64,000 nucleotides of DNA, taken from assembly GCF_022539315.1 (NCBI RefSeq), contig NC_066319.1, positions 25,878,093 through 25,942,092 on the forward strand. The letters are read 5' to 3'. Of this stretch, positions 1 through 13,127 are shown piece by piece; within the stretch, counting starts at the first letter, position 1, and each line of letters begins with the position of its first letter. The notes below the pieces were generated by a model. It was not told the origin of the DNA. It saw only the letters and a program-made list of their open reading frames with translations, and ran no database searches. This DNA is from Serinus canaria (Eukaryota; Chordata; Aves; Passeriformes; Fringillidae). The translations under genes were made by a program, and so were the position numbers.

Positions 1-257
1 ATGGGAGAGAGGTGAAGGTAGACACACCATCCAGCAGACACAGGCTGAGCTGGTTCTCTTAAGGCCACAATGAAGACATGAGTGAACATAATAGCTTTGA
101 CAGGGATGGGGAACAAGTTTAATTAGCTAAAGTGCTCCCCTATGAATCCAGTGAGCAAAGACAGCCAGCAGCAAAGAAGAAGTCTCTGTCTGAGTCAGGG
201 AAGCAGTGGTGTCTTTTGTTTAATGATTTGCCCCTGGAAATTTCCATTGGAACTTAC
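1..257. other. Last intron of gene A, cut by the window edge
   Basis: Gene B's last intron is only about 200 bp, so the final exon of gene A was looked for here in all three minus frames. Nothing resembling G-V-E-R-S-P or the closing Y-N..NN helix is visible. The exon probably lies left of base 1. Confidence 0.6.
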
Positions 258-444
258 CAGGTGCTTTGTACTCTTGGAAGGTATCATTCACAAGGGGAAG
301 AAAAATCACAATCGGACATCCTGGCAAATCTGAATCTTGGAAGATGTAGCACTCCTTCAGATTTTTCTTATCTTCATCAGTCAAAGAAATTGTTGGGAAT
401 GGGATTTTCTGCTCTGAGTAGTATTTACATGCCTTATCTAGAGA
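258..444 (-). CDS. PLA2G4F: Gene A exon: next-to-last, IPFP ... PLVNDTF
   Basis: 187 nt. It encodes [32 protein letters not shown] and [17 protein letters not shown], the conserved end of the catalytic domain. Donor GTAAGT. The expected final exon (VER.P.E... to stop) does not appear in bases 1-257. Confidence 0.95.
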
Positions 445-3400
445 CTGGAGGATCACAAAAATGGTCAGCACTAGAAATCAACTTCATTGTCCAAAGGCCC
501 CAAATTGTCATCTGCTATTAAGGTTTAGTGACTCAGACCCATTGGGCGAGTTCTGTCTTATCAAGAGTTACTCTATATATAATTACCACACATAGTGACT
601 ACATTGCTAATCACAAGCTGTAACAAACACAATTTCAGAATTAAAGAATTCACCCAGAGCACAGCTTTTTAAAAAAAATTAAAGGAATTTGCGGAAGTTT
701 AGGGTAAAACATTAGTTTCAGCAAATGAAAGAGCCTGTGTTAATGCATTGTATAGAATTAACCAGAGAAAGAAAGCCCAGCAAGAAAATGTTTAAGGTAT
801 CTTATCTGCTTGGAAGCCAGGAGATAAGAAAGTTAAGTTGGAATGTGCAATTTTATCTCTGCCTGTGCAGTCATTATGACACAGTGTTAATTGAGATTAA
901 TATTTTACTGAGAAAATGTGAAATATTAGGCTATGCTATATATTTTCCCTGAAATATTTAATATAAGATCACGTAATAATATGCACTCTATTATTTACTC
1001 TGCACCATCTAATAGCAAACACTATCAAGAAGAAAAAGGTTTCTACTAAAGTACTTAAAATTGTAGCAGCTTTCTTTTATAAGTTTTATCTAGACAATGA
1101 ATGAGGCTGAAATAAAACTTCATTACATCTGTCTTATCCAACATACAGATGGGTAAAAGATCCAAACTTTTTTTCTGACAGCTTTTATAGACAGCTAATT
1201 AACTTTATCTCCACAAAATGGAGATAAAGCTAATTTTTCTGCAGGAAGATGCTCATCACTGAATTTTACTTGTAGTGTCTTATTTTTCAGCCCAGAAAGG
1301 ATCTGCTGCTAATTTCAATCAATCCTTTTTATATCCTAAGTCAGAAGAAATAACTTCCTCATCTTTATGAATATTCCTGTGCACAGTCTGGAAGCCTGCT
1401 TGACTCAGTCTAACGCAGAAGAGGTTCCTCCCATTATTGTAGAAAAGACCATGCTGACACTCCCTTGAATAATTTAACATGTTCATAAACCAGCAAGAAA
1501 GAGTCCAGGAATGGCAGGAAGAAATAGGACCAGTATTAATCACTACAGTGAAAAATATAGGGGAATGCAGGTGTTATAAACCAAACAGCTGAAAAAAACC
1601 AGCAGCTCTGGATGCTTCAGGCTGGGCATTTACAAGTAAAAGGAGACACAACACATGGTAACAAGAACATCCTTACCGAGGTATGTGATCCAGTAGTATA
1701 ACTTAGATAGATGATGACATCCACTTCCCTCTGTGGCCTTAAAAGTGGTGCACTGCTGGTATTGATGAAAAATCCAGCATCTATCATGCCCAGCTGATCA
1801 GGATTTTGCATCAGCTGGTTGGGACGTGAGTCTAACACAGTGTCTAAAAGGAAAATATTTTTTGAATAAGAATAGATCTGTGGATATTTTGACTGGAAAA
1901 AGAAGTATAAGGTGCAAATGATCACTCCAGAGGCCTGATTTAATTTAATTGCCACACTACTAGATCATGAAACAGGCATGAGAAGGACTGCAAAACACCT
2001 AAGTTCCTGTTCTGAAAAATCAGTGTTGAGTTTCCAGGCAATATACTGCATTAGCATGGCACATCTATTAGTGCCAATAAGCTACGTCTAATAATTAGCT
2101 TAAATCTGCCTTGCTTAATTTCAGTAATTGTTTTATCTTCTATCTGTCATTGTTTTGGAGAACAAAGTATTTTCAATCCTTTCTACATTTGGACTTCGGC
2201 TTCCCACTCAGTCCCCTCTTGTTTGGACTAGAAACCCCCATTCATTTCCAGTTTTCTCTCACAGGTGATATTTTCTTGGATATTTCAGCTGCATCTGAAG
2301 TTAGAAGTATAATCTTGCCAAATTAAGCTTTCTCCTATGTTCACTCTGCTCTCTGCCACTTTAAATTTGGTTCTGTCACCTTCAAGTCTACCACCTCAGT
2401 CTGGACTACAGAGGTCTCAGCTGAAGCAAACAAATACAAACATTAAGTCTTCAATACCTGACAACACTGAAGTCTTAGTGTCTTCTCTCTATTCAGAAAA
2501 GAAATGTTCTCTTGGGAGGATTTTTATCCCCTGCCAAGTCTGACCGGCTTCTTTCCTATTTTCCCCAGCCCCAAACCCCCTGAAAAGGATGCCAGTTGGA
2601 CACGAGTGGCCATCATCACCTTTCCAGCGACAGAAGTGCTCGTTCTCCATGTAGTTGTTATGCAGCTGGTAGCCCTTGAGGAAGTTGTGGTGCTGGGCCA
2701 CGGAGAAGCGGTCGGTCAGCGCTCCCCGAAGGGCGCTGGACAGGGGGCCAGGGGGGGTGTACATGCGGGTCCTCAGCTCGTGGGGTCTTGTGGGCAGCAC
2801 CGGGTCTTCATCTAGAGCAGGGGAGAAAAACCTGTAACTGCTTGGTTACTTATGTTCCTTCCTGGCTGCCCTGGTACAAAGGAGTTCTCAGGGGCTATTC
2901 TGGGATGATTCCCTAAACACACACAAACTCTTCTGAGGGAAAGGAATGGCTGCTGGACAAAGCTCTGCTGATGGTCTTGAGCTTTGGGCTGAAGACAGTT
3001 CATCAGAAGCAATATTTAGTCATGGAAAAAGGGTACCTTAAGGAAATTAGGTAATTCAGAAAATCTTCTGTCAGAACTTAAATATCGTCACAGGAAGATA
3101 ACATGAAACAGATGCAAGCATGGAGAAAATGGGGCTGATGAATATGCTACTGCTCAGTCAGACAGGCAACAACAACAACCACAGGGTCCATTGCAACAGT
3201 GACAGCTGCAACCCAATCATCACTCATGGCTACATGAGCTTATGCTTAGTCAGCAGAGTGAGAGCACCCCAGGGAAACCTGGGGCATACATTCATATTCA
3301 GGAACTACGGATCGTTTAGGAGGTGGGTAGATGGCTCGTGGGTGAAAAGCAGAAATATGGCACAAGGTGTGGTTTCCAGCAATGACAATGTGCTTTGCCA

Positions 3401-6400
3401 GCCTGAGAGGCTGACAGTGGAGCAGGAGAGACTTGGTGGTTTCCACGATTGCACATTGTATTTCTGTATTTTTCAGGATGTCTGTAATTATAGTTACTAT
3501 CGTATCAAGTGATTTAGCAATAAAATCACAGTTTCTGTATTGCTTCAGAAAATACCTTCTGGGCCTCATTTATCTTTGTGTCAGTATGAATACAATGCAG
3601 TAATTACTGTACTGAGTGGTAAAATAAAAACCCAGGAAACATTGATTAACCAGATGATATTAATGCTTATTCTCCTCATAGGCAGTAAAAAGTACCATAT
3701 TCTCTGCTCTTGGTTCTGTATAGCTAAGTGAGAGCTGCAATGCCAGAACACTTCCTGAGAAATGTCTGACCCTCTAAAACTTCCTCTGAAGAACCAGTAG
3801 AGCTTTAGGAAATGTTGTAATTACTGCAGCTTTTCCCTGATTACCCTCTTCCTCTTACACTATTCAGTGTGAGGTGAAGTCACTATCTCTTCGTAAGATC
3901 CTAGGATGCCAGCTTCAGCAAAGCTGACAAGATGATGCCAAAAGCCACACAGGAAAATAAATAACCATAAATGAAAGGCTTAGTAATTTCTCACCAACTT
4001 CATCAATTCTGTCTTGTGTCCATCTCTTCCAGAAGTCCTCTGAACTGTGGGACAGTCCCCATATTTGCAAAAGGTTCACAGAAAATATACTGCTCCACAT
4101 ACCTGTAAAAGGAATTGGTGAACACAAGGACATATTTTAACAAGGACATATTTTAACAAGAAAACATTTTAACAAGAAAATATGTTAACAAACATATTTT
4201 GACCTCCTGACTTAATTTTTTAATGTGCTTAATGCAAATATTTCTAAACTTCGATGCTATTAAATTCCTCTTAACTTTCTATGTCATTGATTCACATCAC
4301 CAACTACCACCAACTTTGTGCCTATCCTATTAAATGGCTCTGCCACGTGGTAAAGAGAGCAAAGAATGTGAGGCAAGGAGAAAAAGAGATACATTTGCTC
4401 AAGAGGCAAAACAAAGAATTCAGATAACACATACACCACAAACACATAATTTCCATCCCCCTCTTCCTTTCTCCAGCTTGTCTTTTTCTGCACTTACTCT
4501 GATCAGTAACTCTTTCAAACACCCTGAATTGTTTCACAAGGGGATGAACTGGCTTTTCAGATGTTTGTTTGTAAGACAAGATCTCACACCACAGTTTGTA
4601 AAGGCTCACACATGCAGTGGGCTCCAGCTCCACTGTGCACTCTTTTCTCCATCCAGGATTACCCCTCTCTGCCTCATCTCAGGGGCACTGGTGGCTTTGT
4701 TGACGAAACAGAGTGCCACTATATCACCAGTCATTGTAAATTTGAACCTGACTATCACAATTGGACTTAGGTTGGAGTGTATTCAGAGAGGAATCAGAAG
4801 AATAAGCAAAAAAGTGGGAGCTATTACAATGAAAGAATTAAGGATCTTCATGTATTTCATCTCTAAGACACAGACAACCCATCTACCAAGACAGTGGCAA
4901 GAAACTAAAAAAAGATGCGTGTTTTTTTACTGTATTCTTTTGGGCAAACTACCACTCCCATTTCCCAGTGTTCAGCATGTTAGGACAGAACTATGTGCCC
5001 ACGGGTTAACAGCCTTGCAGCCCTCCAAAGTGCCTGTGTGCCAGGACACCAGCATACATCACCTTGAAGGTAGCAGATGCGGGACTCGGGGAGCTTTTTT
5101 AACATGCGGCCCATGAAGAACTCGCTTCCGAAGTGCTCCGTGCGAACAAACGCGCCGTACTTCAGCAGTCCCACCTCGTAGGGAGTGAACTCCACCCACT
5201 CTGCAATACAGCCACAACGGGACACTCAGAGGGCTCCCAGACAGGTGTGGGGAGAGGGGAAGCTTGGGCAGACATTGGTCTGCGTTACGTTTAATATGCT
5301 GCCTTTGCAAAGCCTCCCTCTCAAACGCACATCTCCAGGGAGGCGTCTGAGCTTGGGCACGGTGGCGATGAGGAGGCAGGAGCAGTTGTGCTGGTCATGG
5401 TGGTGCTGCTGGTGGCACAAGTGGCACACATGGCAAGGCTCCAGCCTTGCACACCCCGTGTGCTCACACCAGTCCAGGGTTTTCCAGCACCTAGTTAGTT
5501 TTGCCATGCCCTTCGGCACACCATGTCCAGGTGACCAGCACTTCACCAATGCAGTTAACTTATCTTCCCTAAATAATTTTTTGTGTACAAAGATGGATAC
5601 ACAGCTCCTCAGAAATTATTTTTTCTGTAAGAGACCAATCATACTCTCTCTGTGTGGTACTAATGGAAACAGGACTAGCTCTTGACTTTCTCGGAGATCC
5701 TCTCCAAGTGAAGTGCAGTTGTCTGATATAACTGCAGTGTGACTGAAAACTGGGATAGAAATGTCGTGGACTATAATTTCATTTTCATTTCAGAAATGCT
5801 TCATTTTCTTGACTCAACAATAAAAAATTTGATCTGAATTTTTTTCTTCCCCTTCTCCTCCTTTTGATCCTCCATAGGAAAGAAACACAAACAAACAAAA
5901 CAACGAGAAAAGCAACAGATTCAGTTGGGAGCCTTCCCAAACTCTACCATAACTATGTGGTCATTCTTCATACTGAAATAATAACTGGCCATTGAGAAAA
6001 AGCAATTATTGAATAATTCCAATATCTCTCAAAATGGCTTTTCTGGCAGAATTTCTACTGTGCATGTTGAGACAGGGAAATGCTGCTCCCCAAAACCCTT
6101 GTATTAAAATTGTAAGGTATGGGGGCAATGGTTATTTCTCCAAATAACAACACATCAGGACTGTTTTCTCCAAGTGCTACCAAGAAGAGAAGAGTGGTGA
6201 CAGGAATTCAGCTGCCAATTTTAGCCTCAGAGGATCTGAAAAAAACATCCTTACCTTTGAAATCATTGGTGCTGTAACTGTCCCGGACGCAGACTGACAC
6301 ATAGATGGGCAGTGGGTTCTGGCCATCACACAGTGCTTCTTGCTGATCTGAGAGCTTGTGGGGGTCTTTCTGGTTTTGAAGGAAAAGTGTTAACATGAGA

Positions 6401-9400
6401 GGAGCACATGGTGAATTCATTGGCCCTGGTGTGGGAGGAGCTGGGCAGCTCCACCCCCAGCATGCAGGACACACCCTGGCAGCTCCACCACACAGACCAC
6501 TGCAGGTACCCCCATCAACCATCACAGAGCAGGCTCCCAGGCTCCAGCCTGGCTTTGTGCATGGATTCACAAAAAGATGAGGAGAGAGACAATTATTTCT
6601 GCTCACGTCTGTGACTGGGCAAACCAAAACCACTACAATGTGCTATTTTGTTAACACAGAGAATTCCCCTCTGCTTTGAGGGACATTCTCTGAAATGATG
6701 GCCTAGTTTCCTCTCCATCCACTAAGGGAAAAACACGTGGTTCTTTAAGAAATGGAATAGACATCATACCCCATCATTTAGTAAGTACTCAATCATGAGA
6801 CCCCAAAGATCTATAAATGATGTCCTGTATCCCTCTTCTTTCCGCTGGCAAAGCTGCTTGTTGTAGTACTTCATGCGATCCATCGAGAAACAGCCCATCT
6901 TGCATTTTGTTGCTTGTTTTTGGGCTTCACCAATGTGTGAGTCCAGGTCCTTCTGTGACCAGTAGGCATCTCTGTATAAGTTGGCCATGGTCCTGGAGAA
7001 AGACAATGCAGACAGCAGAAGTTAAAAGGAGCAAAAAAAGACTGGAAATTTTGTGCTTTCAGAACAGAGGTTTACATTTAGGGATTCCATTTTGCTCTCA
7101 CACACTCTGGTTTAGCTGCTCCATCTAGGAGAATGAACACTTCAGAGTTTCTATGACTGTTTTTAAAAATGGCACTGAAGAATGAGGTGGGGTTTTTATG
7201 TTCTTAACCTTTTTTTTTTTTTTTTTTTTTTTTTTTTGGTGTATAAGCAGGGAATAACACTGCCCAGGGAAACACAAAACTGGCAGGTTTCAGTGGTCCA
7301 TGTGCACTGTCCAGCAGTTTTTTCCAGCTAGAAATCACAGGCAATATCAGAAGCTAATGGGACCACAACAGCTGGGATTCAGTGGAGAAAGGAAGAGGCC
7401 TGATGCTATGGGCATCCACAGTTACATCCACAGTAACTACCTAGAAAGCATCTTGAGTGTAATTGTCATAAGCACATTTAACTCCTGCACATGTGGAGCT
7501 GATAAGCACAGTAAAGAGCTGCTTATAGAAAAAAGTGTGCACTAAATCAAGCTAGTACTTAATGGCCTGTTACTGAGAAACTTGTTTATGTGATGTTTGA
7601 AGAAAATCTCCTGATCTTGTCTGCTTTTAGAAGCTACTCTCTGCAGCAGTGTGAGCCTCAGAGGGGCTGGTCAGGCCTCCTGCTCGAGCTGGCTTACCAG
7701 GTGGTGCCGGACAGCCCGCTGATGTATGTTATACAGTCCAGGAGATTCAACTTCTTGAGTCCCATGAGGCTGCCGTACAAGCCTGTCATTGACTTCAGTC
7801 CTCCGCCTGTGGTGATGATAGCCACGACGGGCACCTGTTGGGCAGAGGGGTGGGACAGTCACACTGACAGCATTCAGCATTGCAGCCCACACTGCCATGG
7901 CGTCTGGGCACCACAGGTGACCATCAGCCCACGTCCTGATCTCAGAGCCCAGGTCCCTTTTCAGAAGGAAAGACTCCAAAACTCAGCAACAACTGCTACT
8001 GCCACTTTTTTCCCTTTGGACAAACATGGGCTCTTGCTCATCTCTAAGGCAAATACAGGCACAGATGAACAAGAAGAAACCTTCTGTGGAAGCAATAATG
8101 TATTATCCACCACTCTTATTTCACACATTGACTACTTCTGTATGAAAATCTGCATGCCAATCCCATGAAGAAATACACTCAGTTCACAGCTACTGTCCAG
8201 CTACCCTCAGCAATGCTGCTATTCTTCAGTATCTTGAAGTTATTTTAAAATAAATTACATTATTTTAAGGAATTTCAAAACTGCAAGAAACAGAAGATAT
8301 AAGAAGCACTCAAAGATGTTTGTCCAAAACTCTCACAAAGTAGTGAAACTGGAATAAGGGGAAAAAAATCTCTGCTGTGGAGCGTACTCAGTATTTCTGA
8401 ACCAAGGCAGTGACAGCTCAGCCTGGCAGGAATGAACACAGCTCAACTATGAAAAATTCCAAATTGATAGTAATGAAGGATGGTGACTGCACCTGGAGTC
8501 TTCAATAACAAACCTTGGCAGCAGAAGCAAATGTACTTCAGACACATGCACTGGCTGGTACCTGCACAACAGGTAGGTGTGGCCTGTGTTCTGACCACTC
8601 ATTTGCAGAAGTACATGAAAGCACTAGAGATTCTATCCCCTCAGCACACACGTACTTCTTGATCCTGCAGATCATGTGGTAGGTGAAAAACATTTTTGAG
8701 AGCACTTGCTACATATCTCTTTCTTTTGCCCAGGAAAGCCATCTCTTCAGAACATAAGTTAAACCCAAAGCGCATGTCCAGGTCTTGGTGGCATGAACAA
8801 TTACTAAGATAAAAACAGACACATATATTAAATATTAACACACCCATATCAATCTTAGGACAACGATCAAAGATAATCTACAGCACCCTTCCCTTCAAAC
8901 AGGATGATGCAACATGACAGGAGCAAGAGAGAATAATTTTACAATTTTTAAAAGCATGAAACTCATGTCAATTAGTAAGACTAACTAGTGGCATTATTCC
9001 TAATTATTGCTAATTGGAAGAAACAATTTATAGTATTTATAAATAAAAAATATTTAAATAAATACTCTACAACTGAAAGATTGACAAGCTTAGAAAATCC
9101 ATGGAAATGGCCAAAAGTGAAAGTATAGATTCCCATTTCACAGATTATTTTCTCATTCAAAATCTGAAAATGACGCCCAATTTTCAAAGGCTGGCACATT
9201 CAATGTGAATGAAAACTCTCCTTTTGAGGAGCTGGAGTGGGAACGCACCCCCCTCTAGCGGTGAGCACCCTGGGGAGGGTGGCCGCGGAGCCCAGCTGGC
9301 TGGAGAGACCTCGGTGACATCCAGCCCCTGGATGGGCAGAGAAGGGGCACTGGGAGCAGCAGGATTCACCCCTGCTGCTCTGTTGTGTCCACACGTGCAC

Positions 9401-12400
9401 AGGCTGTTTCAGGGCCAACGCTAGAAGTTCTGTTCCACATCAACCTTGACTCAAAAATTGCAAGGCACATCTTCTCCCGGAGGAAGATTTCACTGGAGTC
9501 TATTTTGAAATTGAGTAAGTCATTGCTTAAGGCCCCACAATTGTAGTTTATTTCCCTGGGCTTTTTTTCTCTTCTACTCACTAATCTCCCTCCTGGTTCT
9601 TCCTGTCCTGCTCCTACAAGACATCAATAGGCAAGAGATGGTCATGGTCAGGTCAGAGCTACATTGCCAAGTGCCAGGGGTTTGCTTTTTCTTCCAGTGA
9701 CAGAACCTCACTCTTCTACTGGGTCCATAATGTCTATGAAACTAGTAAAGAAATTTAATTATGATCTTTCTCCATCACCAGATTTGGATAAAATCAAGTA
9801 TGGATAAACTATTATAACCTTATTTGTAAATTAATTCACACAATGGGAATTGAGTTAGGTGGAGCTGCAAAAGCCAGTTTATATTGTAAATCAAGATCCA
9901 AACAAACAGTTTCTGAAGTTCTCTGAAAATAAAATAAATAAGCAGAAGTTGTTTTTCCTGTTGTGATATAACATTGATTTTCCTGTTAAAATTGACCACT
10001 TGCTGTTTTGAAATTAATGACAGAAAACTGTGCTTTTAATTCAGAATTATTCTTTTCCTTTTACTTCTTAGTCAGACATACACACAAAAATACCAGTTTG
10101 CCAGTTGTATGTGTTCCATATAGCTATGGATAACCTGAAGTATCTCCATGTTTACTGATGAGTATTAAGGAGCATGTCTACAGATGTCAAACACAAGTTA
10201 ACCTGTTTACCTTAGTTTCTACTCAATAGATAGTATATCTGGACTTAACAGAATACAAGGTTCATCCCCACTGAATATTGACAGTAAAGCAAAAAATAAT
10301 TCTTAATTCCGGATTAAACTAAATGTTTACATCTGACTATTCTTTTTTGTCATTGTCAGCTAGTTTTGTTGTTTTTATGAATTTCAGAGACTGACATAGA
10401 CAAAAGAAAATATTCTGTGGTCAGAAGGAAAGGGAGAATGCTGAAATAAACACATGATTATTTAATGCTTTATGGATGGATTGAAGCCAAATCTTCCTAA
10501 GGCTAATTATGTATTATATGTTATGCATGTATTTTATGTTTTATTATAAACACATTCTAGTTTTCAGACTGAGAATGCTTGCTTGTGTCATTTCCATGTG
10601 GCTAAAACAATATCAAAATCAATGAACCAACTATAAAGGAATAAAACAAAATCTCTTACCAAGTTTTTGCTGTCACATTCAAGTCAAATCTTTTCTCCTG
10701 GAAAGCAAGAACGTAATTTTTAAATTTTAGATTTTCTGTTTTCCCTTTTTTTGTGTTGGGGTCAGAGCTTGATTTATAACCCAGCAAGGTCTGGCAATTA
10801 CAAACTTAAATGTCTGAGATTTTGGCATATATTTCCAATAGCATTCACTTATTGTTAGTGGAACATCCCTACCTACAGATCCTAAATCCTCCCAGGCTGA
10901 AGAAGCCATTAAGCAGCCTGGTAAAAGAGGTTTCTGAGACTCACACAACAGGTCCCATTTCCTGTACAACTCATAAGCTTTCTGCAGCATCCCGAATTAC
11001 CATTTTTGTGTGTTTCCCATTCTTTACGCTCTAGTATACAGCACATCTTTGACATCCTGGCATAGTCTCACAGTGAAGAGACTCAAAGTCTGCATTTGCT
11101 TCTGCCCACACTTTATCCTCTCTTAAAAATCATTATTTCAATCTTCATATTAAGTTATAAAATGTGCTTTGTTCTGACAGGATATCTTAGTGGCTCTTTA
11201 AAATCAATATTCTCATTATATTATTTAAAATATGCACCCTATGAATAATATTTTCAGCATACTTCAATATATTGTCCTCTTAAATATATGGTTGACTAAG
11301 GACAGGTTTATTGATGTTTTCCTATTTTGAGCCTGAGGAGCAACTTTCAATTTGGACCCTAAGCGTAGGGGGAGTCAGTGAGTCTTTGGGTAAACAGGGA
11401 GAGGTGTTCTAAAGGAAGTATGGTGTTTTCTTATATCCTTTAAGTCTCTGTCTCTGCTACTGGCACATAATGGAGATTAATACAGGGACAACCTGTCTCT
11501 GTGGAGAAAACATCTGGAGAAACAAAGCTCCTGTTTTCTCAAAGTCTAATAGAAAATCAGAATGTTTCTGACACTCTTAGTGGCCATCTAGGACAACCTT
11601 ACGTGGAATGGTTTCTATGTGAGTGACCCTTTATTACCAACACCTGGAATGGATGCTTACCTCTGCAATGGTTGTTTTCCTTCCCATGGGCAGCGAGTTC
11701 AGCATCACCACTGGGGAGCCTGTCTCTGTGCTGTACCTACAGGACCACTGGGAAAACAACATGCTTTAGGACACAACCAGGAACGGGTTTACCCTCTCTC
11801 CTTCCTCCCACTTTCTTGAGAGCCACTCAAAATCCCTCCCCCCCTGAGGCCTGTCCATCATACAGGGTGGTAGCGCCTCTTCTTTGGCAGCATGACGTCC
11901 AGCGTTGGCTCCGCGTACTTGATGTAGTGGAACTCGGTGGGACACGCTGGGCTGACCACTCCGTTGGGGCCCAGCACGATATCCTGTGTCCCCTCAAAGG
12001 AGCCCTTCACAGTCAGGGAAAGCTCCTTCTCTAAAGTGGCAAAACAAAGATTAATATGACTAGGCAGAAAAATGTGCTAGCTTGATTAAAAGTGGGGTGC
12101 GGGTGGCATAGTTTTGCCCAGGGCAAAGTGCTGGCACTACAGGGAAAAGAGCAAAGTGGATACTTTTCTGATAGAAAAGGGACTCTGAATATTCCTGCTG
12201 TGATATAGAACTGGGATTTCAACTTGATTGTGCTTTTAATAGGCCTTGTTAACATATACCTAGATGAGGTCATTGGAGTCTATAACAGCCTAATGTGTTT
12301 ACCTGACATAAACTCCACTAAACACTGTCAGCACTATTTATTTCACTAACACATTATATGGAAGGGACACCTTCTCATAAGTAAGCATGCAGCTACTGGT

Positions 12401-13072
12401 AAAGCAATGACAAAGCAATAACCTTACTTGATTTTTGCTTTGTCTTCTCTGCCACTTCAACTTCCAAGCAGCAAAGTTCACGACACTGTGAAAGACAGAT
12501 TGCAGGATTTTGTGAGAAAGATCATCCCATCCCATCCTCATTATAGGGAGCTGTGGACCCCTCAGCTTGGAGTCACTTGGAGTTCTGAATTCCCTGGTGT
12601 CTCTGGGCTTTTTCCCATTAGCTGCTGACTAAAGAAAAGGAAAAGCTTTGGAGGGAGTTGCAGGAATCACATATGTGACAATGACTTAAGATTGAGCACA
12701 GTGAGAGGAATATACAAAGGAAGAAAATCAGGACCATTTTCATGATAGTACCATAAATAAAAAGGGTTAAACTAGGAAATAAATAAAGATATGTCACTGA
12801 GAGATCAAGAGTCAGGAGTAGGAAGGGTTTTCTGAAGAAATATTTCTTTTAGCATTTTGGGGGTTGATTTTTTTTTTATGGTGCTCACTCTTCTTCAACA
12901 TAATGTGTTTTTGACAAGTCAGTATTTTCATGTAGAACTTACCCACTTACTCATATCCAAGGGAAGGAAAGGGTGGGGTAGATTATTAATAAGTGACTTC
13001 ACAGCCTTTTTATCATTGTGTTCTGATAGACAGCAGTACACTTTTTGAAGTACTAGTACCAGAGAAAAATTT

Positions 13073-13127
<55 letters not shown>

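Noticed and set aside
5185..5685. Plus-strand open frame of 166 codons overlapping a catalytic exon
   Set aside because: Its start is the antisense of the exon at 5063-5200 and the rest has no recognisable content.
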